Shown: one piece after another, positions 23,291-33,544 of the stretch
Numbering within the stretch: the first letter of the stretch is position 1
Layout: each line of letters starts with the position of its first letter
Notes under the pieces: model-generated
The model's input: the letters and a program-made list of their open reading frames with translations, nothing else
Databases searched by the model: none
Told to the model about the DNA's origin: nothing
Translations under genes and position numbers: made by a program
NCBI GenBank assembly: GCA_037974665.1
Contig: CM075780.1
Coordinates: forward strand, 2,886,501 to 2,950,500
Origin: Ehretia macrophylla
Lineage: Eukaryota > Streptophyta > Magnoliopsida > Boraginales > Ehretiaceae
Length of the DNA: 64,000 nt
Direction: 5' to 3'

Positions 23291-23409
23291 GGGTGCGATC
23301 ATACCAGCACTAATGCTCCGGATCCCATCAGAACTCCGAAGTTAAGCGTGCTTGGGCGAGAGTAGTACTAGGATGGGTGACCCCCGAGAAGTCATCGTGT
23401 AGCACCTCA
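23291..23409 (+). rRNA. 5S rRNA copy 25 (1-bp deletion in box C)
   Basis: Differences: A27T, one base lost at about 96, G98A, C105A, T112A, C118T, C120A. The 119-bp length and the damaged end of box C and stem V make it a doubtful gene. T at -1. Confidence 0.9.
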
Positions 23410-23965
23410 TTTTCAATTTTTTTTGCCCTGGTTAGGGATGCCAAGATACTTTACCCACCAAATCTCTATTACTTAATCCCACGGAGCATTGGTCAAGACA
23501 ACTTCGCTTCACGTAGAGGCTAGGCCCGCAAACCGAGGGCGCAGGGTTTTAGACCAGGTCTCCGTCGCTCCGGTGCCCATAACTTTTAATCCGTAATTGT
23601 TACGCGGCACACAGCATACCGTTGCAAAGCTCTCTGAGAGCTCTACGACGGGGGCAGCCATCTTGCTCGCTGTGCCCATTTTTAGAGCTCAAAATCGAAC
23701 GTTTTCATCAGTTTCAGGTCACTTTTCTACTTTTGCTATGTTTTTCCGTCCCGAATCGTACGTCGTGAACTGTTAAAAGGACAGCAACCTGACTCGTGGG
23801 ACATCAGAGGGCCGTATAACGTGTCGATATGACGTCTTGGTAGGATGCTGCGTTGTTGAAGCGGATGGGTTGTCGTTAAGCCCATTCGGCCTTTTGAATG
23901 GGCCATCTCTCTAGGATGGTTCTGTGAACAGTTAACACTTAAATGAATTGTGCCCTTAATATGAT

Positions 23966-24085
23966 GGGTGTGATCATACCAGCACTAATGCACCGGATCC
24001 CATCAGAACTTCGAAGTTAAGCGTGCTTGGGCGAGAGTAGTACTAGGATGGGTAACCCCCGGGGAAGTCCTCGTGTTGCACCCCC
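23966..24085 (+). rRNA. 5S rRNA copy 26
   Basis: Differences: C6T, C46T, G89A (box C), T96G (box C). T at -1; upstream element TTAAAT. Confidence 0.95.
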
Positions 24086-24359
24086 TTTTCAATTTTTTTT
24101 GGCCCTAGTTAGGGTTGTCAACATACTTTATCCACCAAATCTCCATTACTAAATCCCACGGAACATTGGGCAAGACAACTTCGCTTCTCGTAGAGGCTAG
24201 GCCCGCAAACTGAGGGCGTAGGGTTTGTGACCAGGTTTCTGTCACTCCGGTGCCCATAACTTTTGATCCGTAAAGAGTTACGCGGTGCACAGCATACCGT
24301 TGAAATGCACTTTGAGAGCTCTTCGACGGGAACGGCCAGCTTGCTCGCTGTGCCCATTT

Positions 24360-24380
24360 TTAGAGCCCAAGTTTTAGGCC
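24360..24380 (+). other. 17-bp deletion in the spacer after copy 26
   Basis: GAGCCCAA is joined directly to GTTTTAGGCC; the segment with ATCGAACGTTTTCATC is absent, giving a 660-bp unit. Confidence 0.85.
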
Positions 24381-24625
24381 ACTTTTCTTCTTGTGCTCTG
24401 TTTTATCGTCTGGGATCATACGTCGTCAACTGTTAAAAGGACGACAACCTGACTCGCGGGACATCAGAGGGCCCTACAACGTGTCGATATCACCTCTTGC
24501 GTGGATGCTGCATTGTTTAAGCGGATGGGTTGTCGTTAAGCCCATTGGGCCTTTTGAATGGGCCATTTCTCTAGGCTGGGACTGTGAACAGTTAACACAT
24601 AAAGGAATTGTGCCCTCAACAAGAC

Positions 24626-24745
24626 GGGTGCGATCATACCAGCACTAATGCACCGGATCCCATCAGAACTCCGAAGTTAAGCGTGCTTGGGCCAGAGTAG
24701 TACCAGGATGGGTGACCCCCTGGGAAGTCCTTGTGTTGCACCCCC
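24626..24745 (+). rRNA. 5S rRNA copy 27
   Basis: Close to consensus: G68C (IE), T79C, C107T. Confidence 0.97.
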
Positions 24746-25302
24746 TTTTCAATTTTTTTTGCCCAAGTTATGGTTGCCAAGATACTTTATCCACCAAATC
24801 ACTATTACTGAATGCCACAGAATATTGGGAAAAACAACTTCGCTTCACGTAGAGGCTGCGCCAGCAAAACGAGGGCGTAGGGTTTTTGACCGGGTTTCCG
24901 TCGCTCCGATGCCCATAACTTTTGATCCGTAAAGAGTTACGCGGTGCACAACATAGGGTTGCAAAGCTCTCTGAAAGCTCTACGACGTGGGTAGCCAGCT
25001 TGCTCACTGTGCCCCTTTTTGGAGCCCAAAACTGAACGTTTTCATCAGTTTTAGGCCACTTTTCTTCTTATGCTCTGTTTTTCCATCCCGGATCGTAAGT
25101 CGTGAATTGTTAAAAGGACGACAACCTGACTCGCGGGACAACAGAGGGCCTTACAACGTGTCGATATCACGTCTTGCAAGCATGCTACGTTGTTGAAGCG
25201 GATGGGTTGTCGTTAAGCCCATTGGGCCTTTTGAATGGGCCATCTCTCTAGGCTGGGACTGTCAACAGTTAACACATAAAGGAATTGTGCCCTCAACATG
25301 AC

Positions 25303-25422
25303 GGGTGTGATCATACCAGCACTAATGCACCAGATCCCATCAGAACTCCGAAGTTAAGCGTGCTTGGGTGAGAGTAGTACTAGGAGGGTTGACCCCTTGG
25401 GAAGTCCTCGTGTTGCAACCCC
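25303..25422 (+). rRNA. 5S rRNA copy 28
   Basis: Differences: C6T, G30A, C67T (IE), T84G and G87T (box C), C95T, C116A. The terminator T run is shortened by an inserted A. Confidence 0.95.
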
Positions 25423-25978
25423 TTTTCAATATTTTTTGCTATGGTTATGGTTGCCAAGATACTTTATCCACTAAATCTCTATTACTGAATCCCACGGAAC
25501 ATTGGGCAAGACAACTTCGCTTCACATTGAGGCTGGGCCACAAACCGAGGGCGTAGGGTTTGTCACCAGGTCTCCGTCGCTCCGGTGCCCATAACTTTTG
25601 ATCCGTAAGGAGTTATCCTGCGCACAACAAACCGTTGCAAAGCTCTCTGAGAGCTCTACGTCGGGGGCAGCCAGCTTCCTCGCTGTGCCCCTTTTTGGAT
25701 TCCAAAATAGAACATTTTAATCAGTTTCAGGCCACTTTTCTTCATTTGCTCTGTTTTTTCGTCCCGGATCATACGTCGTAAACTGTTAAAAGGACGACAA
25801 CCTGACTCCCTGGACATCAGAGGGCCCTACAACGTGTCGATATCACGTCCTGCGAGGATGATGCATTGTTGAAGCGGATGGGTTGTCGTTAAGCCCATTG
25901 GGCCTTTTGAAAGGGCCATCTCTCTAGGCTGGGACTGTGAACCGTTAACACATATAGGAATTGTGCCCTCAACATGAC

Positions 25979-26098
25979 GAGTGCGATCATACCAGCACTT
26001 ATGCACCGGATCCCATCAGAACTCCGAAGTTAAGCGTGCTTGGGCGAGAGTAGTACTAGGATGGGTGAACCCCTGGGAAGTCCTCGTGTAGCACCTCA
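25979..26098 (+). rRNA. 5S rRNA copy 29
   Basis: Differences: G2A, A22T, C91A (box C), T112A, C118T, C120A. The 3' end AGCACCTCA is shared with copy 25, a sign of exchange between copies four units apart. Confidence 0.94.
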
Positions 26099-26524
26099 TT
26101 TTCAATTTTTTTTGCCTTGGTTAGGGTTGCCAAGATACTTTATCCACCAAATCTCTATTACGGAATCCCACGGAGCATTGGTCCAGACAACTTCGCTTCA
26201 CGGAGAGGCTGGGCCCGCAAACCGAGAGCGTAGGGTTTGTGGCCAGGTCTCCGTCGCTCCGGTGCCCATAACTTTCGATCCGTAATTGTTACGCGGCGCA
26301 CAACTTACCGTTGCAAAGCTCTCTGAGAGCTCTACGACGGGGGCAGCCAGCTTGCTCACTGTGCCCATTTTTGGAGCTCAAAATCGAACGTTTTAATCTG
26401 TTTCAGGTCACTTTTCTACTTTTGCTCTGTTTTTCCGTCCCGGATAGTATGTCGTGAACTGTTAAAAGGACAACAACCTGACTTGTGGGACATCAGAGGG
26501 CCGTACAACGTGTCGATATCACGT

Positions 26525-26545
26525 CTTGCTAGGATGGGTTGTCGT
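26525..26545 (+). other. 20-bp deletion in the spacer after copy 29
   Basis: AGGATG joins GGTTGTCG. The missing piece is bounded by GGATG on both sides in intact units, so this is a microhomology or slippage deletion. Unit length 656 bp. Confidence 0.85.
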
Positions 26546-26634
26546 TAAGCCCATTGGGCCTTTTGAATGGGCCATCTCTCTAGGATGGGACTGTGAACAG
26601 TTAACACATAAAAGAATTGTGCCCTCAACATGAC

Positions 26635-26754
26635 GGGTGCGATCATACCAGCACTAATGCACCGGATCCCATCCGAACATCGAAGTTAAGCGTGCTCGGG
26701 CGAGAGTAGTACTAGGATGGGTAACCCCCTGGGAAGTCCTCGTGTTGCACACCT
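26635..26754 (+). rRNA. 5S rRNA copy 30
   Basis: Differences: A40C, T45A, C46T, T63C (box A), G89A (box C), C117A. Confidence 0.95.
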
Positions 26755-27310
26755 TTTCTTTTTTTTTTGCCCTAGTTAGGGTTGTCAAGATACTTTATCC
26801 ACCAAATATCTATTACTGAATCCCACGGAACATTGGGCAAGACAACTTCGCTTCACGTAGAGGCTAAGGCCGCAAACTACGGGCGTAGGATTTGTGACCA
26901 GGTTTCTGTCACTCCTGTGCCCATAACTTTTGATCCGTAAAGAGTTACGTGGTGCACAGCTTACCGTTGCAAAGCTCTTTGAGAGCTCTACGACAGGGAC
27001 GGCCAGTTTGCTCGCTGTGCCCATTTTTGGAGCCCAAAATCGAAAGTTTTCGTCAGTTTCTGGCCACTTTTCTTCATTTGCTCTATTTTTTCGTCCCGGA
27101 TCATACGTCGTGAACTGTTAAAAGGACGACAACCTGACTCGTGGGACATCAGAGGGCCCTACAACATGTCGATATCACGTCTTATGAGGATGCTGCGTTG
27201 TTGAAGCAGATGGGTTGTCGTTAAGCCCATTGGGCCTTTTGAATGGGCCATCTCTCTAGGCTGGGACTGTGAACAGTTAACACATAAAAGAATTATGCCC
27301 TCAACATGAT

Positions 27311-27430
27311 GGGTGCGATCATACCAGCACTAATGTACCGGATCCCATCAGAACTCCGAAGTTAAGCGTGCTTGGGCGAGAGTAGTACTAGGATGGGTGA
27401 CCCCTTGGGAAGTCCTCGTGTTGCACCCCC
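27311..27430 (+). rRNA. 5S rRNA copy 31
   Basis: Among the closest to consensus: C26T and C95T only. T at -1. The following spacer has a 12-bp deletion (at about 27570). Confidence 0.97.
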
Positions 27431-27975
27431 TTTTCAATTTTTTTTGCCCTGGTTAGGGTTGGCAAGATACTTTATCCACCAAATCTCTATTACTGAATGC
27501 CACGGAACATTGGGCAAGACAACTTCGCTTCACGTAGAGGCTGGGCCAGCAAACCGAGGGCGTAGGGTTTCCGTCACTCCGGTGCCCATAACTTTTGATC
27601 TGTAAAGAGTTACGCGGTGCACAGCATACCGTTACAAAGCGCTCTGAGAGCTCTACGACGGGGGCAGCCAGCTTGCTCACTGTGCCCCTTTTTGGAGCCG
27701 AAAATCGATCGTTTTCATCAATTTCGGGCCACTTTTCTTCTTTTGCTCTATTTTTCCGACCTGGATCGTACATCGTGAACTGTTAAAAGGATGACAACCT
27801 GACTTGCAGGACATCAGAGGGCCTTACAACATGTCGATCTCATGTCTTGCAAGCATGCTGCGTTGTTGAAGCGGAGGGGTTGTCGTTAAGCCCATTGGGC
27901 CTTTTGAATAGGCCATCTCTCTAGGCTGGGACTGTCAACAGTTAACACATAAAGGAATTGTGCCCTCAACATGAC

Positions 27976-28095
27976 GGGTGCGATCATACCAGCACTAATG
28001 CACCGGATCCCATCCGAACTCCGAAGTTAGGCGTGCTTGGGCGAGAGTAGTACTAGGATGGGTGACCCCCTGGGAAGTCCTCGTGTTGCACCCCA
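27976..28095 (+). rRNA. 5S rRNA copy 32
   Basis: Differences: A40C, A55G (box A), C120A. Identical in this respect to copy 36, its duplicate. Confidence 0.97.
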
Positions 28096-28651
28096 TTTTC
28101 AAATTTTTTTGCCCTGGTTAGGGTTGCCAAGATACTTTATCCACCAAATCTCTATTACTGAATCCCACGGAACATTTGGCTAGACAACTTCGCTTCACGT
28201 AGAGGTTGGGCCCGCAAACCGAGGGCGTAGGTTTTGTGACAAGGTCTTCGTCGCTCCGGTGCCCATATCTTTTGATCCGTAAGGAGTTACGCGGTGCACA
28301 GCATACAGTTGCAAAGCTCTCTGAGAGCTCTACGACGGGGGCGGCCAGCTTGCTCGTTGTACGCTTTTTTTAGCCCAAAATCGAATGTTTTCATCAGTTT
28401 CAGGCTAATTTTCTTCTTTTGCTCTGTTTTTCCATCCCGGATCGTACGTCGTGAACTGTTAAAAGGACGACAACCTGACTCGCGGGACATCAGAGGGCCC
28501 TACAACGTGTCGATATCACGTCTTGCGAGGATGCTGCGTTGTTGAAGCGGATGGGTTGTCGTTAAGCCTATTGGGCCTTTTGAATGGGTCATCTCTCTAG
28601 GCTGGGACTGTGAATAGTTAACACATAAAGGAATTGTACCCTCAACATGAC

Positions 28652-28771
28652 GGGTGCGATCATACCAGCACTAATGCACCGGATCCCATCAGAACTCCGA
28701 AGTTAAGCGTGCTTGGGTGAGAGTAGTGCTAGGATGGGTGACCCTCTGGGAAGTCCTCGTGTTGCACCCCC
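28652..28771 (+). rRNA. 5S rRNA copy 33
   Basis: Differences: C67T (IE), A77G, C94T (box C). Same set as copy 37. Its spacer is cut after 113 bp by E2. Confidence 0.97.
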
Positions 28772-28884
28772 TTTTCAATTTTTTTTGCCCTGGTTAGGGT
28801 TGCCAAGATACTTTATCCACCAAATCTCTATTACTGAATGCCACGGAACATTAGGCAAGACAACTTCGTTTCACGTATAGGCTG

Positions 28885-31208
28885 TGTGAGTCCAGACCCC
28901 GAATAACGTGTCCTACCTCGATTTACGCGGCTTAGACCTAAAATTATATGACCGACCTAGGATTACGTGCCATGTCTTGGTTTTCGTGCATGCCTCGTTA
29001 TACATGCCTTAACCTTGAATTATGTGCCTTAATCCTCGATATACGTGCGATACCTAGATAAACATGCCATGACCTTAATTTATGTGCGAGACCTTGATTT
29101 GCGTGTGTCTCTTCGTTTCGTGTGCATTAACCTTGAATTGCGTGCCTTAACCTAGGTTTAAGAGTCATGTCTTGAATTACGTGCATTGCATTGAATTACG
29201 TGCCTTATTTTGATCTACGTTCATTCACCTAGGGTTACATGTGTTATCATTAGAATCCGTGCACTTATCTTGAAGTATATGCCTTAGTCTTGAAAAACGT
29301 GCGTTCGTCTCGTAGTTCGTGTCCTACCTCGTAGTGCGTGCCCTAAACCTAGGAAAGCGTGCTTTCACGCTAATCAAGAGAGCATCTTACACGGAGCACT
29401 AGACTATTAAACAATCCTACAAAATCCACTATCAATATTATAATCCTAATTTAACTCACTAGAAGACAAAATAACACAAAAAGCTAGACATTCTTTATTC
29501 GTTATTCTTTATTCTTTTTGCACTTTCAATACACAATTAAATAACATCCAAAACCTAACAAAAATTCAGATTTGGCACATGCTTTGGCCGACCATACCAT
29601 GGTTTTTGCATAAGGTTTGAACAATTATACAATTAACTATGCATGCTTAGACAAACTATGACACAAATGCATAAAAAATTGCTCAAACCACCTCAATTAT
29701 CCCACCATTTTCGACCAAACCACCTATGCCCATGCTAACATTTCAAAATTCCATCTTGAAGACAAAAAAAGTCTGAATTTGTATGCCCAAGGCTGACCAC
29801 ATGCTCAAAAAATTGCAAAAGCCTCATTTTTCTCTCATTTCTCTCACTTTCCTCACATTTTCTCTCTCTCCCTCTCACTCTCTCTCTCCATTTCGGTTTT
29901 GGCTGAGTTCTCTCCACCTCTTAGCTCATCTTCATCATCCTATGGTGTATCAAGATAAACCACAAGCAAAGAAACTCAACAAAGCAAGCTAGGATGCAAG
30001 AAACACACATGCAAGCATTTTGAGTCACCATTTTCGGCCTTGGTGAGTTTTTAAGCTTCCATTTCTTTTCTTCTTGTTCTAACCTCATGCATGTGCTAAG
30101 AGATTGATCACTAAGCTAGGAAAAATAGAGAAAAGCTAGTTGGAATCTCGGCTAAGCTAGAAGAAGAAGAGATTTGAGCTTCAACAAGGTTTTGAGCATT
30201 TTTTTGGGTTGATTGCAAAGGTGAGGGTTAAAACCTTTTGAAAACTCTTCAAAATCTCACATGCATGCTCATAAATGTGTGTATTTGCTTCTGTACTTGA
30301 GCTATATGGTCGTTCATAAGCTTAAACAACCATGCATGGCAAGATCTTGGCTTGAAAATGATGCTAGGTGAAGTCGAAATGGATGACAGCTCTCTGACCA
30401 GTCTGTTCGAGGTAAGTTTAGCTAAGCAAATAATGTTGAAAATTCTTGAAAATTGGTAGGTGACTATTTTGGACAGTTTTGGACATGTTTCCCAGATATA
30501 GGCCGAAGCTAATTTTGACTCTAAGGTCCTCAAAATGGAAAATCTTTAAAATGTGACCAAATCTGGAAATCTGGAGAAATGAAGCAGGTTTTGGCAGATG
30601 CACTGACCTTCTGGGACGAACCATATTTTACTTAGTAAATGTTGTCCAAAATGAATGAATTTTTGTGTACTGCTATATTTTTCAGTTCTGGACAATTTTG
30701 TCAGAAATGGACCAAAGCTAAAACGGACCCTAAGGACCTCAAAAACATAAATTTCTGAAAAGTGTGCAAATCTGGACAGTTTTGTGCTACCTCACTGTTT
30801 CGGCCATAACTAAGGATTCTGAACTCCAATTGATGCAAGGGTTGTTTCTGATTTTAGTTAACTTCTTAAGATTTAATTTGACATATTATTCACTGAACTT
30901 GGAGATTTATTGATTATCCTATTGATTGTGGGAAAACATCCTATTGCAGTAAAGGTTTCATTTAGCTACATGCTTGGAAAATTGTTGTAACCCCTTTTGT
31001 GGTTCTAATTGTGTGGAAATGTGGTGTTGGGATGTTATGTAGACTGTTTTGAGTACTTGAGGATGCTTGAATGGAATGATGCATGACTTGAGAATGATTT
31101 TGAGTTGACTTAGGGTTTTAATCACACGATTAAGCATGAAATGGAAACCCTAATGACTAGGTAGTTTTGCTAAGTGTTGATTCTTGGTTATTGTGTGGAA
31201 ATTATATG
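28885..31208 (+). mobile_element. E2: 5'-terminal LTR fragment of the E1 family
   Basis: Starts TGTGAGTCCAGACCCCGAAT at the 5S word GGCTG and matches the minus strand of E1's LTR from 11341 down to about 9196. It ends at ATTATATG, where spacer resumes at CTTTTGAATG. The last 1.5 kb of the LTR is missing, so this is not a complete solo LTR. About 369 bp of 5S spacer is missing between the two edges. It carries no gene. It is opposite in direction to E1. Confidence 0.87.
28901..29370 (+). repeat. Degenerate ~20-bp minisatellite in E2 (LTR 5' region)
   Basis: More than 20 tandem, diverged copies of a word close to ACGTGCCTTAACCTTGAATT. The CGTGC start and the CCTTGAATT end are the best kept parts. 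Confidence 0.8.
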
Positions 31209-31283
31209 CTTTTGAATGTGCCATCTCTCTAGGCTAGGACTGTGAACCGTTAACCCATATAGGAATTGTGCCGTCAACATGAC

Positions 31284-31403
31284 GGGTGCGATCATACCAG
31301 CACTAATGCACTGGATCCCATCTGAACTCCGAAGTTAAGTGTGCTTGGGCGAGAGTAGTACTAGGATGAGTGACCCCCTGGGAAGTCCTCGTGTTGCACC
31401 CCC
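31284..31403 (+). rRNA. 5S rRNA copy 34
   Basis: Differences: C29T, A40T, C57T (box A), G86A (box C). Upstream: CCCATATAGG and GCCGTCAAC in place of GCCCTCAAC. Duplicate of copy 38 except for A40T. Confidence 0.96.
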
Positions 31404-31959
31404 TTTTCAATTTTTTTTGCCCTGGTTAGGGTTGCCAAGATACTTTATCCACCAAATCTCTATTACTGAATCCCAAGGAACATTTGGCAAGACAACTTCG
31501 CTTCACGTAGAGGCTGGGCCCGTAAACCGAGGGCGTAGGGTCTGTGACCAGGTCTTCTTCGCTCCGGTGCCCATAAATTTTGATCCGTATGGAGTTACGC
31601 GGCGCACAGCATACCGTTGCAAAGCTCTCTGAGAGCTCTATGAAGGGGGCAGCCAGCTTGCTCGCTGTTCCCATTTTTGGCGCCCAAAATCGAACGTTTT
31701 CATCAATTTTAGGCCACTTTTCTTCTTTTGCTCTATATTTTCGTCCCGGATCGTACGTCGTGAACTGTTAAAAGGACGACAACCTAACTCGCGGGACATC
31801 AGAGGGCCCTACAACGTGTCGATATCACGTCTTGCAAGGATGCTGCGTTGTTGAAGCGGATGGGTTGTCGTTAAGCCCATTGGCCTTTTGAATGGACCAT
31901 CTCTCTATGCAGGGATTGTGAACCGTTGACACATGTAGAAATTGTGCCCTCAACATGAC

Positions 31960-32079
31960 GGGTGCGATCATACCAGCACTAATGCACAAGATCACATAAG
32001 AACTCCGAACTTAAGCGTGCTTGGGCGAGAGTAGTACTAAGATGGGTGACCCCCTGGGAAGTCCTCGTGTTAGACCCCC
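31960..32079 (+). rRNA. 5S rRNA copy 35 (diverged)
   Basis: Differences: C29A, G30A, C35A, C39A, G51C (box A), G81A (box C), G113A, C114G. First copy with the right-hand GATCACAT marker. Most changes are shared with copy 39. Confidence 0.94.
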
Positions 32080-32169
32080 TTTTCAAAATTTTTTTCCCTG
32101 GTTAGGGTAGCCAAGATACTTTATCCACCAAATCTCTATTACCGAATCCCACGAAACATTGGGCAAGAC

Positions 32170-32195
32170 AACATCGCTTCACGTAGAGGCTGGGC
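32170..32195 (+). other. Crossover point of the 4.65-kb duplication
   Basis: Left of here the spacer (ACCGAATCCC, AACATCGCTTC) matches the one after copy 39. Right of here (GGGCCAGC onward, with ATCTGTAAAGAG and AGCGCTCTGAG) it matches the one after copy 31. One spacer is thus a hybrid, as expected from unequal crossing-over between misaligned units. Confidence 0.8.
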
Positions 32196-32636
32196 CAGCA
32201 AACCGAGGGCGTAGGGTTTTTTACCAGGTTTCTGTCGCTCCGGTGCCCATAACTTTTGATCTGTAAAGAGTTACGCGGTGCACAGCATACCGTTACAAAG
32301 CGCTCTGAGAGCTCTACGACGGGGGCAGCCAGCTTGCTCGCTGTGCCCCTTTTTGGAGCCGAAAATTGATCGTTTTCATCAGTTTCGGGCCACTTTTCTT
32401 CTTTTGCTCTATTTTTCCGACCTGGATCGTACATCGTGAACTGTTAAAAGGACGACAACCTGACTTGCAGGACATCAGAGGGCCTTACAACATGTCGATA
32501 TCATGTCTTGCAAGCATGCTGCGTTGTTGAAGCGGAGGGGTTGTCGTTAAGCCCATTGGGCCTTTTGAATAGGCCATCTCTCTAGGCTGGGACTGTCAAC
32601 AGTTAACACATAAAGGAATTGTGCCCTCAACATGAC

Positions 32637-32756
32637 GGGTGCGATCATACCAGCACTAATGCACCGGATCCCATCCGAACTCCGAAGTTAGGCGTGCTTG
32701 GGCGAGAGTAGTACTAGGATGGGTGACCCCCTGGGAAGTCCTCGTGTTGCACCCCA
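32637..32756 (+). rRNA. 5S rRNA copy 36
   Basis: Differences: A40C, A55G (box A), C120A. Duplicate of copy 32. Confidence 0.97.
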
Positions 32757-33311
32757 TTTTCAAATTTTTTTGCCCTGGTTAGGGTTGCCAAGATACTTTA
32801 TCCACCAATCCTCTATTACTGAATCCCACGGAACATTTGGCTAGACAACTTCGCTTCACGTAGAGGCTGGGCCCGCAAACCGAGGGCGTAGGTTTTGTGA
32901 CAAGGTCTTCGTCGCTCCGGTGCCCATATCTTTTGATCCGTAAGGAGTTACGCTGTGCACAGCATACAGTTGCAAAGCTCTCTGAGAGCTCTACGACGGG
33001 GGCGGCCAGCTTGCTCGCTGTACGCTTTTTTAGCCCAAAATCGAACGTTTTCATCAGTTTCAGGCTAATTTTCTTCTTTTGCTCTGTTTTTCCGTCCCGG
33101 ATCGTACGTCGTGAACTGTTAAAAGGACGACAACCTGACTCGCGGGACATCAGAGGGCCCTACAACGTGTCGATATCACGTCTTGCGAGGATGCTGCGTT
33201 GTTGAAGCGGATGGGTTGTCGTTAAGCCCATTGGGCCTTTTGAATGGGTCATCTCTCTAGGCTGGGACTGTGAATAGTTAACACATAAAGGAATTGTGCC
33301 CTCAACATGAC

Positions 33312-33431
33312 GGGTGCGATCATACCAGCACTAATGCACCGGATCCCATCAGAACTCCGAAGTTAAGCGTGCTTGGGTGAGAGTAGTGCTAGGATGGGTG
33401 ACCCTCTGGGAAGTCCTCGTGTTGCACCCCC
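33312..33431 (+). rRNA. 5S rRNA copy 37
   Basis: Differences: C67T, A77G, C94T. Duplicate of copy 33; its spacer is cut by E3. Confidence 0.97.
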
Positions 33432-33544
33432 TTTTCAATTTTTTTTGCCCTGGTTAGGGTTGCCAAGATACTTTATCCACCAAATCTCTATTACTGAATG
33501 CCACGGAACATTAGGCAAGACAACTTCGTTTCACGTATAGGCTG

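Larger units (their letters stand above)
14563..28884 (+). repeat. 5S rDNA tandem array, block B (copies 12-33)
   Basis: Units mostly 675-678 bp, with shorter ones after copies 16, 23, 26, 29 and 31 because of deletions listed separately. Bases 14563-14755 are a partial spacer after E1. Bases 28772-28884 are the start of copy 33's spacer before E2. Spacers keep the left-hand TACTGAATCCC marker. Confidence 0.98.
31209..33544 (+). repeat. 5S rDNA tandem array, block C (copies 34-37)
   Basis: Four units between the two LTR fragments. 31209-31283 is the promoter-proximal end of a spacer and 33432-33544 the start of copy 37's spacer. The duplication junction lies in the spacer between copies 35 and 36. 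Confidence 0.97.

Noticed and set aside
28885-31208. E2 and E3 as complete solo LTRs
   Set aside because: They lack the last 1.5 kb of the LTR, including the GGGGCGTGACA terminus, and have no target duplication.
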